64,000 nucleotides of DNA from JBBQED01 sp038320345 (GCA_038320345.1 JBBQED010000005.1:186001-250000); one strand, 5' to 3'; positions 46,368 through 56,107 are shown, counted from the first letter of the stretch. Notes: generated from the sequence alone by a model not told the origin. Numbers and translations are program-made.

Positions 46368-49300
46368 ATGAAAAAAGTAACCTCTACACTCAAAAAGCTG
46401 CTGCTGCTACTCTGTTGTATGCTGCTCACAAAGGCGGGATGGTCTCAAACGCCAACCTATTCCTATTACATTGCTAACGAAGTCCAGGTTTCGCCCACAG
46501 TCTATGAATTCGACTGGTATGTGCGAAGTACTGCAGCTTATCCACTGCCTCTCGGTGGAGCTCAGGCCGGAATTGGAATGAACAAAGCTTGCCGTGGTGC
46601 AGGTCTTGTTGTTCCTTTGATTCTTCCAGGAACTACTGAGTTAAGCAATCCTGCTCAGGTATCTCCAACTATCGTGTTCAATACTACGAACGCTACGTTG
46701 GATTATATTACCTTATCAGCAGGTTCGCCTCCAGGTTGCGCTTCAGCTTCTTTGCTGGATCCTATTTCAAATGGTTGTACTGATCCCGGCACACGTATTT
46801 GCCGTATCCGTTTAACGAATTCTATTCCTTGGGGAAGCAATACACAGCCTAACCATGTTTTCAATCCGAACACAGGTGGTGCTGCTGGTATTACTCCTTC
46901 AAGAGCTACTGTATATTATCTTGCTTCAGCACCAGCTAATACTTGTGGCGCTGGAAATACCAACTTCACAGGAGGTATTCCAACGTTCTTCAATTATAAC
47001 ACTGCTGGTACTTGTGGTTTAAATATTACTTTAAATCCTATTGCTTCTTGTTCTAATCCTCCAACTGCAAATGCAGGATCTAACTTCAGTGTTTGCGGAA
47101 ACGGTACACAAGTTAATCTGAATGGAACTGTAGGTGGTCAGTCTACTACTTATAGCTGGACTGGTGGAACTGGTACTTTCAATACTAATGGTCAGAATGC
47201 TACTTATACGCCTTCTGCTGGTGACTATACTGCAGGTTCGGTGGTATTTACTTTAAATGCTGCTGATCCAGATGGTGCGGGTCCTTGTTCTGGTGCTACT
47301 AGTAACGTAACTGTAACTTTTACAACTCCTACCAACTATTATACAGATGCTGATGGTGACGGCTTTGGTGCCGGAACTGCTATTTCAGCTTGTTCTCAGC
47401 CTGCAGGTACTTCTTTAAACAATACCGATTGTAATGATAATGCTGCATCCATTAATCCGGGTGCTGCTGAAGTTTGTAACGGTATCGATGATGATTGCGA
47501 TAATCAAATTGATAACGGGCTAACATTCTTAGCTTACTATGTAGATGGTGACGGTGATACTTACGGTGCTGGTGTTCCTGTCATCGCTTGTGCTCCTGTT
47601 GCTGGTCGTGTAACACTGAACGGTGATTGTAATGATGCAAATGCTGCAATTAATCCAGGTGCTGCCGAGGTATGTAACTTAATCGATGATAACTGTAATG
47701 GTTTAACTGATGAGGGTGTTACTTTAACCTTCTATGCGGATGCTGATGGCGATACTTATGGTAACCCTGCAGTAAGTGCTCAAGGATGTACTGCTCCTAA
47801 TGGCTTCGTTGCAAACAATACTGATTGTAATGATGCAAATGGTGCAATTAATCCAGGTGCTAATGAAGTATGTAATGGAATTGATGATAACTGTGATTTA
47901 TTGGTTGATAACGGTTTAATCTTTACTACATATTATCAAGATTTAGATGCTGATAACTTCGGTAATGTCGCCGTTTCTGTTTCTGCTTGTTCTCCTCCTG
48001 CTGGTTATGTTTTAAACAGCACTGACTGTAACGATAATAATGCTGCTATCAATCCGAACGCTGTAGAGGTGTGTAATCTGATTGATGACAACTGTAACGG
48101 TACTGCAGATGAAGGTGTTCAAAATACTTATTATGCCGATAATGACGGAGATACTTATGGTGCTGGTGCAGCAATTCTTGCTTGTACTCCTCCTGTTGGT
48201 TCTTCTGTAAATAATACTGATTGTAACGATAATAACGCTGCAATCAACCCAGGTGCTGCTGAGATATGTAACTCTATCGATGATAACTGTAATGGTTTAA
48301 CAGATGATGGTTTATCATTCTCTAATTATTTCGCAGATAATGACGGTGATACTTTTGGTGCAGGTGCTCCAATCAGCGCTTGTTCTCAGCCTGTAGGAAC
48401 AGTGACTAACAACACAGATTGTAACGATAACAATGCTGATGTAAATCCAAATGCTCAAGAAGTTTGTAACGGAATCGATGATGATTGCGATGCACTTACT
48501 GATAACGCTGATCCTTCAGTAATTGGTCAGAGTACTTATTATGCTGATGGTGATGGTGACAGCTTCGGTGCTGGTGCTCCAATTCTGTCTTGTACTCAAC
48601 CTGCTGGAACTTCTGTAAACAATACAGATTGTAACGATAACATTGCTGCTATTAATCCAGGTGCTCAGGAAGTTTGTAACGGAATCGATGATGATTGCGA
48701 CGGACTTACTGATAGTGCAGATCCTTCTGTAACTGGTCAACTTTCTTATTATTCAGATTCTGATGGTGACGGTTTTGGTGCTGGTACTGCAATCCTTGCT
48801 TGTACTCAGCCTGTAGGAACTGTTTCTAATAACACAGATTGTAACGATAACAATGCTGCTGTTAATCCAGGTGCTCAGGAAGTTTGTAACGGAATCGATG
48901 ATGATTGCGATGGACTTACTGATAGTGCAGATCCTTCTGTAACTGGTCAGCTTTCTTACTATGCTGACACTGATGGTGACGGTTTTGGTGCTGGCACTGC
49001 TACACTTGCTTGTTCACAGCCTGCTGGTTTTGTAACAAACAATACTGATTGTAATAACAATAACGCAGCTATCAATCCAAATGCTGCTGAAGTTTGTAAC
49101 GGCATCGATGATAACTGTAATGGTTTAACAGATGATGGTTTATCATTCACTAACTACTATGCTGACCTTGACGGCGATACTTACGGTGGTGCTTTATTAG
49201 GAAGCTTCTGCTTACAGCCTGCAGGTTCAGTAACTACTTTAGGTGACTGTAACGATAACAATGCAGCAATTAATCCTGGTGCAGTTGAAATTTGTAACGG

Positions 49301-52300
49301 TATCGATGATAACTGTAACAGTTTAACGGATGAAGGTCTGACTTTCAATAATTATTATGCGAATAATGATGGTGATGGTTTCGGATCTACTTTACTTGGA
49401 TCTTTCTGTGCAGCTCCTGCTAACTCAAGTTTGTTAACTGGTGACTGTAACGATAACAATGCTTCTATCTTCCCGGGTGCTCCAGAGCAATGTAACGGTA
49501 TCGATGATAACTGTAATGGTTTAACTGATGATGGTGTTGTAACAAGCACTTGGTATCAGGATGCTGACGGTGACGGATTTGGTAACCCTGCTGTTTCTCA
49601 ACAAAATTGTGCTCAGCCTGTTGGTTATGTATTAAATAACACGGATTGTAATGATGCAAGCGCATCTGTTAATCCTGGTGCTTCTGAAGTATGTAACTTA
49701 ATTGATGATAACTGTAATGGTTCAACTGACGAAGGTGTTCAAAGCACATTCTATGCTGATGCTGACGGTGATGGTTTCGGTGCTGGTTCACCAATCCTTG
49801 CTTGTACTCAGCCTGCTGGAACTTCTATAAACAATACAGATTGTAATGATGCAGTTGCATCAATTCATCCAGGTGCTACTGAACTTTGTAATAACATCGA
49901 TGATAACTGTAATGGTTTAACTGATGATGGTGTGGTATTGTTAGCTTATTATGCTGATGTTGATGGCGACGGATACGGATCTGTATTATTAGGTAACTTC
50001 TGTACGCCTCCTGCAAATTCAAGTCTTGTTTCTGGTGATTGTAACGATGCAAATGCTGCCGTTAATCCAGGTGCTGCTGAAGTTTGTAACTTAATCGATG
50101 ATAACTGTAATGGTTTAACTGATGAAGGTGTTACTTCTACATTCTATGCTGATAATGATGGTGATACTTTCGGAGATGCATTAGCTACTACAAATGCTTG
50201 TTCTGCTCCTGCAGGTTACGTTTCTAACAACACGGATTGTAACGATGCAAATGCAGCGGTTAATCCAGGTGCTTCTGAAGTATGTAACTTGATTGATGAC
50301 AACTGTAATGGTACTACTGATGAAGGTGTCACTTCAATTTTCTATGCTGATGCTGATGGTGATTCTTATGGTAACCCTGCTGTAACAACTACTGGTTGTA
50401 CTGCACCATTCGGTTATGTAGCTAACAGTACTGATTGTAATGATGGTAACGCAGCTATCAATCCAGGTGCTGCTGAAGTTTGTAACTCTATCGATGATAA
50501 CTGTAATGGTTTAACTGATGAAGGTCTGCTGAATACTTATTATGCAGATAACGATGGTGATACTTACGGTGCTGGTTCACCAATCCTTGCTTGTTCTCAG
50601 CCTGTTGGAACTTCATTAAATAATACAGATTGTAACGATGCTAGTGCTGCGGTTAATCCTGGTGCTACTGAAGTTTGTAACTCTATCGATGATAACTGTA
50701 ACGGTTCAACTGATGAAGGTTTCACACTGTTCACTTACTATGCTGACGTTGATGGTGACTCTTACGGTGATGCATTTAACACTACAACAACTTGTAGTGG
50801 TACTGCTCCTGCTGGTTATACAGCTGATAACACAGACTGTAATGATGCCAACGGTAATATCAATCCTGGTGCTACTGAAGTTTGTGCAAACGGTATTGAT
50901 GATAACTGTAACGGTTTAACTGACGAAGGTTGTGTAGGTTGTCAAAACCCTGCTACTGCTGCTGCTGGAAATGACCAATCAATCTGTGCTGGTTCTAATG
51001 TAACACTTGCTGGTTCTATCGGTGGTGGTGCTTCTAACTCAGTGTGGACAACAAGCGGTTCTGGTACATTCTCACCTAATGCATTCGTAGTAAATCCTAC
51101 GTATACTCCTTCTCCTGCTGATATCTTCACAGGTTCTGTAACACTGACTATTACTACTGATATTCCTGCAGGTTGTACTGCTGCTTCTGATGCGATGACG
51201 GTTACCATCAATGCGCTTCCAGCGGCTCCAGGTGCAATCTCTGGTCCTACTCAAGTTTGTAATCCTTTCAACCAAACTGTTACTTACTCTGTAGCTCCTG
51301 TAGTTGGTGCAACAGTTTACACTTGGACTCTTCCTGCTAACACAATTATCATCTCTGGTCAGGGAACTCCAACACTGGTTGTAACATGGCCGTTCTCTGC
51401 AATCCACAATGGTGTTGTAGGTAATGTTTGTGTGGAAACTGATAATAGCAACGGTTGTGGTTCTGCTGCTCAAAGCTGTCTCGGAATCTCCGTACAGTTA
51501 ACTGCTCCAGTAACGCCTCCTTCTATCTCTGGTCCTGCTAAGGCTTGTATCAATGATCTAGCTACTTACTCTATTGCTTCTGTCTTCCGTGCTGATACTT
51601 ACACATGGACAGCTCCTGCTGGTGTGTTGATTACTAGCGGTCAGGGTACTAACATTATCACTGTACAATTCACAGCTGGTTATACTGGTGGTACAATGAG
51701 TGTTTATGGTAGCAATGGTTGTGGTAACGGTGCACCACGTAACAAAACGTTGGGTGTAAATATCCTTACTTCTCCTCTTGCTATCAGCGGCGCTGCTGAT
51801 GGAGTTTGTGGAACTGTAGGTCAGGTTTACTCGATTGCTGCTGTTCCTGGTGCAGGTTCATACTTATGGACTGTTCCTTCTGGTGCAACGATCGTAAGTG
51901 GTCAGGGTACAACTTCTATCTCTGTTGATTTCGGTGGTAGCTTCTCAAGTGGTAATATCACTGTAGCTGCAACCAACAACTGTGGTGCTGGTTCTTCACG
52001 TAGTCTTACTGTTAAAGGTGCTCCTGGAACTCCAGGTGTTGTTAACGGTCCTACTTCACTGTGTGCCAATGCTACTTACATATACGATATCGGAACTGTA
52101 GCAGGTGCTAGTACTTATACATGGACTGTACCAACAGGATTTACTATCCTCAGCGGTCAGGGAACTAAAATCCTCACTGTGAAAGCTGCAGCAAATCCTG
52201 CAACTAACTTGGTGATTACTGTAAAAGCTTCTAACAATTGTGGAACTGGTCTTACTCGCCTCAAATCTGGTATCAGCATTATCCTTTGCCCACGTATCGG

Positions 52301-52565
52301 AGATGCAACTGCTGGTCTGAATCTAGTAGCCTTCCCTAATCCTGTTAATGATGTACTGAATGTAACATTCAATAGCGGTGCTTCTCAAAACTACAATGTG
52401 AAAATGGTAGATGCTACCGGTCGTGTTGTAATGGCAGAAGCAAGAGTAGCTGCTGAAGGAAGCAATCAAGTTGAAATTAATGTTCAAGATCTAGCTTCTG
52501 GAATTTATATGCTCCAGTTCCAAATGAATGATCATACTGAACAGATCCGCATCTTCGTTGACTAA
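46368..52565 (+). CDS. Large T9SS-secreted protein with 18 MopE-type metal-binding repeats
   Basis: A 2065-residue secreted protein. The signal peptide ends near KAGWSQ. Residues about 30-320 form a non-repeated N-terminal region with an Ig-like end. Residues about 324-1525 hold 18 tandem units of the MopE-type putative metal-binding motif. Each has an acidic loop (such as YYADNDGDTYGAG), one Cys in a turn, NNTDCNDxNAAINPGA and EVCNGIDDNCNGLTDEG. Residues about 1525-1980 are PKD/Ig-like modules with YTWTAPAGVLITSGQGTN repeats. The last 84 residues are a T9SS type A sorting domain (FPNPVNDVLNVTF ... LASGIYMLQFQMNDHTEQIR). The acidic DxDGD loops resemble calcium sites of thrombospondin type 3 repeats. 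The MopE name comes from a copper-binding methanotroph protein, and the metal here is unknown. Confidence 0.9.
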   Translation: MKKVTSTLKKLLLLLCCMLLTKAGWSQTPTYSYYIANEVQVSPTVYEFDWYVRSTAAYPLPLGGAQAGIGMNKACRGAGLVVPLILPGTTELSNPAQVSPTIVFNTTNATLDYITLSAGSPPGCASASLLDPISNGCTDPGTRICRIRLTNSIPWGSNTQPNHVFNPNTGGAAGITPSRATVYYLASAPANTCGAGNTNFTGGIPTFFNYNTAGTCGLNITLNPIASCSNPPTANAGSNFSVCGNGTQVNLNGTVGGQSTTYSWTGGTGTFNTNGQNATYTPSAGDYTAGSVVFTLNAADPDGAGPCSGATSNVTVTFTTPTNYYTDADGDGFGAGTAISACSQPAGTSLNNTDCNDNAASINPGAAEVCNGIDDDCDNQIDNGLTFLAYYVDGDGDTYGAGVPVIACAPVAGRVTLNGDCNDANAAINPGAAEVCNLIDDNCNGLTDEGVTLTFYADADGDTYGNPAVSAQGCTAPNGFVANNTDCNDANGAINPGANEVCNGIDDNCDLLVDNGLIFTTYYQDLDADNFGNVAVSVSACSPPAGYVLNSTDCNDNNAAINPNAVEVCNLIDDNCNGTADEGVQNTYYADNDGDTYGAGAAILACTPPVGSSVNNTDCNDNNAAINPGAAEICNSIDDNCNGLTDDGLSFSNYFADNDGDTFGAGAPISACSQPVGTVTNNTDCNDNNADVNPNAQEVCNGIDDDCDALTDNADPSVIGQSTYYADGDGDSFGAGAPILSCTQPAGTSVNNTDCNDNIAAINPGAQEVCNGIDDDCDGLTDSADPSVTGQLSYYSDSDGDGFGAGTAILACTQPVGTVSNNTDCNDNNAAVNPGAQEVCNGIDDDCDGLTDSADPSVTGQLSYYADTDGDGFGAGTATLACSQPAGFVTNNTDCNNNNAAINPNAAEVCNGIDDNCNGLTDDGLSFTNYYADLDGDTYGGALLGSFCLQPAGSVTTLGDCNDNNAAINPGAVEICNGIDDNCNSLTDEGLTFNNYYANNDGDGFGSTLLGSFCAAPANSSLLTGDCNDNNASIFPGAPEQCNGIDDNCNGLTDDGVVTSTWYQDADGDGFGNPAVSQQNCAQPVGYVLNNTDCNDASASVNPGASEVCNLIDDNCNGSTDEGVQSTFYADADGDGFGAGSPILACTQPAGTSINNTDCNDAVASIHPGATELCNNIDDNCNGLTDDGVVLLAYYADVDGDGYGSVLLGNFCTPPANSSLVSGDCNDANAAVNPGAAEVCNLIDDNCNGLTDEGVTSTFYADNDGDTFGDALATTNACSAPAGYVSNNTDCNDANAAVNPGASEVCNLIDDNCNGTTDEGVTSIFYADADGDSYGNPAVTTTGCTAPFGYVANSTDCNDGNAAINPGAAEVCNSIDDNCNGLTDEGLLNTYYADNDGDTYGAGSPILACSQPVGTSLNNTDCNDASAAVNPGATEVCNSIDDNCNGSTDEGFTLFTYYADVDGDSYGDAFNTTTTCSGTAPAGYTADNTDCNDANGNINPGATEVCANGIDDNCNGLTDEGCVGCQNPATAAAGNDQSICAGSNVTLAGSIGGGASNSVWTTSGSGTFSPNAFVVNPTYTPSPADIFTGSVTLTITTDIPAGCTAASDAMTVTINALPAAPGAISGPTQVCNPFNQTVTYSVAPVVGATVYTWTLPANTIIISGQGTPTLVVTWPFSAIHNGVVGNVCVETDNSNGCGSAAQSCLGISVQLTAPVTPPSISGPAKACINDLATYSIASVFRADTYTWTAPAGVLITSGQGTNIITVQFTAGYTGGTMSVYGSNGCGNGAPRNKTLGVNILTSPLAISGAADGVCGTVGQVYSIAAVPGAGSYLWTVPSGATIVSGQGTTSISVDFGGSFSSGNITVAATNNCGAGSSRSLTVKGAPGTPGVVNGPTSLCANATYIYDIGTVAGASTYTWTVPTGFTILSGQGTKILTVKAAANPATNLVITVKASNNCGTGLTRLKSGISIILCPRIGDATAGLNLVAFPNPVNDVLNVTFNSGASQNYNVKMVDATGRVVMAEARVAAEGSNQVEINVQDLASGIYMLQFQMNDHTEQIRIFVD
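47337..50935 (+). repeat. Tandem array of 18 MopE-type repeat units within the coding sequence
   Basis: I counted 18 copies of the acidic DxDxDxxG loop and 18 copies of the C-N-x-I-D-D-x-C motif, with a period of about 195-210 nt. Units differ in DNA enough to be old, except around 48655-48970, where two consecutive copies are nearly identical. Three units have a longer linker with DPSVxGQ. Confidence 0.9.
48655..48970 (+). repeat. Nearly identical neighbouring repeat segments
   Basis: The roughly 105 nt starting at 48655 recur 210 nt downstream from 48865 with only about three differences (synonymous changes such as GAC/GAT and CAA/CAG). Other neighbouring units in the array are much more divergent, so this is a recent unit duplication or a gene-conversion event. 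Confidence 0.75.
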
Positions 52566-52600
52566 TTATCGTCAATGATCTCAGATCAGATCTAATACTC

Positions 52601-52630
52601 AAAACGCCTCACAGAAATGTGGGGCGTTTT
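52601..52630 (+). terminator. Strong intrinsic terminator after the MopE-repeat gene
   Basis: AAAACGCCTCACA (52601-52613) pairs with TGTGGGGCGTTTT (52618-52630) through a 13-bp stem with one G-U pair and a GAAA tetraloop. A T-containing tail (GCTTTT) follows. It lies 36 nt after the stop codon. Confidence 0.85.
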
Positions 52631-52682
52631 GCTTTTAATCCCTTTTCAGCAGATATCAGCAATTCCTTAATTTCACCGCCAC

Positions 52683-54440
52683 ATGCAACAGGATTTAAGT
52701 ACCCCAGTGCTAGAGGTGAAAAACCTGAGTACTTCTTTTCGCACCGGCGATGAAGTGTTTACAGCGGTTGATGGCATTTCATTTTCACTTGCACCCGGTC
52801 AAACCATTGGCATCGTTGGTGAATCTGGTTCTGGTAAATCAGTGACTTCTTTATCATTGATGAAGTTGATTGCTGAACCTCCCGGAAAAATTGATTCTGG
52901 TTCGGCTCTGCTGAAAACACGTTCAGGTGAAGTTGTTGATTTGCTTAAGCTCACCGATAGGGAAATCAGAAAATACAGAGGGAATGAAATCGCAATGATC
53001 TTTCAAGAACCGATGACTTCTCTGAATCCTGTTTTTACCTGCGGTGATCAAGTGGCAGAAGCCTTAAGAATTCATAAAAAGATCTCTCGTAAAGAAGCTC
53101 GTGCGCAAACCATTGAGCTCTTTAAAAAAGTTAAACTTCCGCGCCCCGAATCATTAGTAGATTCTTATCCGCATCAACTTTCTGGTGGCCAGAAACAAAG
53201 AGTGATGATTGCAATGGCCATCTCCTGCCGACCTCAAGTGCTGATCGCGGATGAACCTACTACTGCACTTGATGTCTCTGTGCAAGCGGCAATTCTGGAT
53301 CTCCTCAACGAATTACAAGCGGAGTTTGGAATGAGTATCATTTTTATCACCCATGATTTAGGAGTGATCTCTCGCTTTGCTAGTAAAGTATTAGTGATGT
53401 ACAAAGGAAAAGTAGTGGAGGAAGGTGAGGTGGAAAAGATTTTTCATTCTCCCGTTCATCCATATACGAAAGGATTATTAGCATGTCGTCCATCCTCCAA
53501 TACTGGCTTGATTCGTCTTCCTGTAATTAGTGATTTTATGAGGATCGACGGGAATGGAAATTTGCAAGAAACGGGTAAGAGTATTATCGATATAGTAAAA
53601 GAATTAGCGGTCCCTGCTGATGCAAAGTCTAATCATAAAAAGAAATTGTATGCGCAACAGCCGATTTTGACTGTTCAAAATTTGAATACTTATTTCCCAG
53701 TAAAAAAGGGATTGTTCGGTAAGCCCTCAACGGTAGTGAAAGCAGTTGATGATATCAGCTTTGAAGTGTATCCCGGTGAAACGCTGGGACTGGTAGGGGA
53801 GTCGGGTTGTGGTAAAACAACACTAGGAAGAAGTTTACTTCGCTTGATGGAACCAACAGGGGGGCAGATCTTTTATAAAGGATCAAATCTCCGAGAATTA
53901 GAGCCCTCCGGATTACGTGCTTTGAGAAAACAAATGCAACTGATCTTTCAGGATCCTTATTCTTCTCTCAATCCTCGACTCACCGCCGGCGCTGCAATCC
54001 TCGAGCCCATGTACGTTCATCAGTTGTATGGTACTGATAAAAACCGTCGCGAAAAAGTAGTGGAGTTGTTGGTGAAAGTTGGATTGAAAGAAGAACATTA
54101 TCATCGCTATCCACATCAGTTTTCCGGGGGACAACGACAAAGAATTTGCATTGCACGTGCTCTCTCACTAAATCCCGAATTTGTAATTTGTGATGAGTCG
54201 GTTTCCGCTTTGGATGTCTCCGTTCAAGCTCAGGTGTTGAATCTGCTGAATCAGTTAAAGGTAGAACAAGGATTAACCTATATTTTTATTTCTCATGATC
54301 TATCTGTAGTTCGCTTTATGAGCGATCGAATGATGGTGATGAATCAAGGTAAGATTGAAGAACTCGGAGATGCAGAAGAAGTTTATCTAAATCCGAAATC
54401 GGCCTATACGCGTAAATTGATTGCATCTATTCCAAAGTGA
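52683..54440 (+). CDS. Fused oligopeptide ABC transporter ATPase with two nucleotide-binding domains
   Basis: A 585-residue protein with two ABC ATPase domains in one chain, as in YejF and GsiA. The first has Walker A GIVGESGSGKSVTS and signature LSGGQKQRVMIAMAIS. The second, starting about residue 325, has GLVGESGCGKTTLGRS and FSGGQRQRICIARALSLNPE. Each is followed by an oligopeptide-type C-terminal extension (VHPYTKGLLACRPS, then KSAYTRKLIASIPK). The enzyme powers peptide or peptide-like uptake, but no permease or binding protein is encoded beside it. The next gene, recX, is only a few bases away. Confidence 0.92.
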   Translation: MQQDLSTPVLEVKNLSTSFRTGDEVFTAVDGISFSLAPGQTIGIVGESGSGKSVTSLSLMKLIAEPPGKIDSGSALLKTRSGEVVDLLKLTDREIRKYRGNEIAMIFQEPMTSLNPVFTCGDQVAEALRIHKKISRKEARAQTIELFKKVKLPRPESLVDSYPHQLSGGQKQRVMIAMAISCRPQVLIADEPTTALDVSVQAAILDLLNELQAEFGMSIIFITHDLGVISRFASKVLVMYKGKVVEEGEVEKIFHSPVHPYTKGLLACRPSSNTGLIRLPVISDFMRIDGNGNLQETGKSIIDIVKELAVPADAKSNHKKKLYAQQPILTVQNLNTYFPVKKGLFGKPSTVVKAVDDISFEVYPGETLGLVGESGCGKTTLGRSLLRLMEPTGGQIFYKGSNLRELEPSGLRALRKQMQLIFQDPYSSLNPRLTAGAAILEPMYVHQLYGTDKNRREKVVELLVKVGLKEEHYHRYPHQFSGGQRQRICIARALSLNPEFVICDESVSALDVSVQAQVLNLLNQLKVEQGLTYIFISHDLSVVRFMSDRMMVMNQGKIEELGDAEEVYLNPKSAYTRKLIASIPK

Positions 54441-54448
54441 TTTTTGTA

Positions 54449-54931
54449 ATGGAGGAAGCTAAGCCCAAGAAAATTCTTACCGAAGCGCAGGCATTTTTAA
54501 AGATCTGCAACTGGTGTGCTTTTCAGGAACGTACCCAACAGGAAGTAAGAGATAAATTATATACCTATGGCCTGCATCAGCAACAAGTGGAGTTGATGAT
54601 CTCGCGTGTAATCAATGAAGGCTTCTTGAGTGAAGAGCGTTTTGCGATGGCTTATGCTGGAGGTAAATTCAGAATGCTAGGATGGGGTCGTGAGAAAATT
54701 AAAGCAGGACTCAAGTTCAAAAGAGTTTCTGATTACTGTATCCGTAAAGCACTTGCTCAAATTGATGACAAAGATTATCATCAAAAACTTAAGTCCGTAA
54801 TTGCAAAACGTGGGAAAGAGGTAAAAGAAAAAACACTTTTTAAAAGGAATTATAAGTTAGCGCAGTATGCCATCTCTAGAGGATTTGAATCAGATCTAGT
54901 ATGGGAAATATTACGTGCAAATCAGGAATAA
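54449..54931 (+). CDS. recX: RecX family regulatory protein
   Basis: A 160-residue all-helical protein of the RecX family. Recognisable blocks are AFLKICNWCAFQERTQQEVR, then DKLYTYGL, EGFLSEERFAMAYAGGKFRM, then LGWGREKIKAGL, and the final helical repeat KRNYKLAQYAISRGFESDLV. RecX limits RecA filament growth in recombination and repair. I use the ATG at 54449. The frame also opens at a GTG at 54437, which would overlap the ABC gene stop. The short distance makes co-transcription with that gene likely. No recA is in the window. Confidence 0.88.
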   Translation: MEEAKPKKILTEAQAFLKICNWCAFQERTQQEVRDKLYTYGLHQQQVELMISRVINEGFLSEERFAMAYAGGKFRMLGWGREKIKAGLKFKRVSDYCIRKALAQIDDKDYHQKLKSVIAKRGKEVKEKTLFKRNYKLAQYAISRGFESDLVWEILRANQE

Positions 54932-54987
54932 GTGATTACATTTCAAGTGGTTGTATTTACTTGTCGGTATCGTTTTCTCTAATTAAC

Positions 54988-54995
54988 TACCTTTG
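54988..54995 (+). promoter_or_regulatory. Candidate -7 box immediately before prfB
   Basis: TACCTTTG fits TAnnTTTG. A TTG at 54961-54963 could be the -33 box, although its spacing is a little long. The box ends only 6 nt before the first ATG of prfB, so transcription would start at or next to the start codon. Confidence 0.4.
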
Positions 54996-55001
54996 CGACT
55001 T

Positions 55002-56097
55002 ATGATGATAGAGCAATTAAAGGAACTTTCCGATCGTAGTAGCGCTCTGAGGAGGCATCTTTGACGTCGATAGCCGACTAGAACAGATCGCTCAGGAAGA
55101 ACGATTGACACATGCCGCCGACTTTTGGAACGATCCAAAAAGAGCAGAGCAGATTCTGAAAAATATTAAGTTGAAAAAAGACTGGACGAATGCATTCCTC
55201 GATGTGCAGGCTTCAGTAGATGATCTTTCTGTGCTTTTTGATTTTCAGAAAGCAGGGGAAGCCACAGAACAAGAGGTGGATGCACATTATGCTGAAACGG
55301 AGAAAAAAATCGAAGCGCTGGAATTTAAAAACATGCTTAGCGGTGATGAAGATCGATTAAGTGCCGTGCTTACCATTAACTCCGGTGCAGGAGGTACCGA
55401 AAGCCAAGATTGGGCTTCTATTCTTTTGCGAATGTACTTGCGCTGGGCAGAACGACATGGCTATAAAGTTTCGGAAATTGATTTTCAAGAAGGAGATGGT
55501 GCAGGAATAAAATCTGCCACTTACGAAATTGAAGGGGATTATTCTTACGGCTATCTGAAGAGTGAAAATGGAGTGCATCGCTTAGTACGTATCTCTCCTT
55601 TTGATTCTAATGCCCGTCGACATACATCCTTTGCTAGCGTATATGCGTATCCGTTAGTAGATGATGATATCAATATTGAAATTAAAGATGCAGATATCAA
55701 CTGGCATACTTCCCGTTCTGGTGGTGCAGGTGGTCAGAACGTAAATAAAGTGGAAACGAAAGTGCAGCTTACTCACCATCCTACAGGAATTGTAGTGGTT
55801 TGTCAGGTAGAACGTACACAAGGAGGGAATAAGGAAAGAGCGATGAAAATGCTCAAGTCTCAACTCTATGAACTGGAACTGCGCAAACGGAATGATGCAA
55901 AAGCTGCTACTGAAAATACCAAGAAAAAAATTGAATGGGGAAGTCAGATCCGTAGTTATGTTTTACATCCTTACAAGCTGGTGAAAGACCTACGTACCGA
56001 TTATGAAACTTCTGATACTAGTGCTGTATTGGATGGAGAAATTGATGAGTTCATCAAATCGTATCTGATGGAATATAGTAGTGATGTTAAAGTCTGA
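55002..56097 (+). CDS. prfB: Peptide chain release factor 2 (programmed +1 frameshift)
   Basis: RF2, read in two frames. The first 20 codons (MMIEQLKELSDRSSALRRHL, 55002-55061) end in an in-frame TGA (55062-55064). A +1 shift on CTT T continues as DVDSRLEQIAQEERLTHAAD from GAC at 55063 to the stop at 56095-56097. The joined product has 364 residues, the usual RF2 length. It contains the RF2-type anticodon-like motif SPF (RISPFDSNARRHTS) and the catalytic GGQ in SGGAGGQNVNKVETK. RF2 recognises UGA and UAA. The frameshift makes synthesis self-limiting: scarce RF2 lets ribosomes pause at TGA and shift. The start could be either of two adjacent ATGs. Confidence 0.95.
55050..55065 (+). promoter_or_regulatory. 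Programmed +1 frameshift site of prfB
   Basis: AGGAGG (55050-55055) acts as an internal Shine-Dalgarno, then CAT, then the slippery CTT TGA C (55059-55065). The order and spacing equal the classical bacterial RF2 site (AGGGGG, 3 nt, CTTTGAC). Confidence 0.95.
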
Positions 56098-56107
56098 TTG
56101 AAAAAAT

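Noticed and set aside
50638..50919. Leu/Val/Thr-rich open frame inside the MopE array
   Set aside because: Out-of-frame reading of the GAT/GGT-rich repeat; not a gene.
47337..50935. CRISPR-like array because of regular repeats
   Set aside because: The period is about 200 nt, units are in frame and encode conserved acidic loops, and there are no short identical repeats with unique spacers.
55105..56097. Starting prfB at the internal TTG at 55105
   Set aside because: It would drop the conserved N-terminal helix, and the upstream frame with the frameshift site matches the known RF2 layout exactly.
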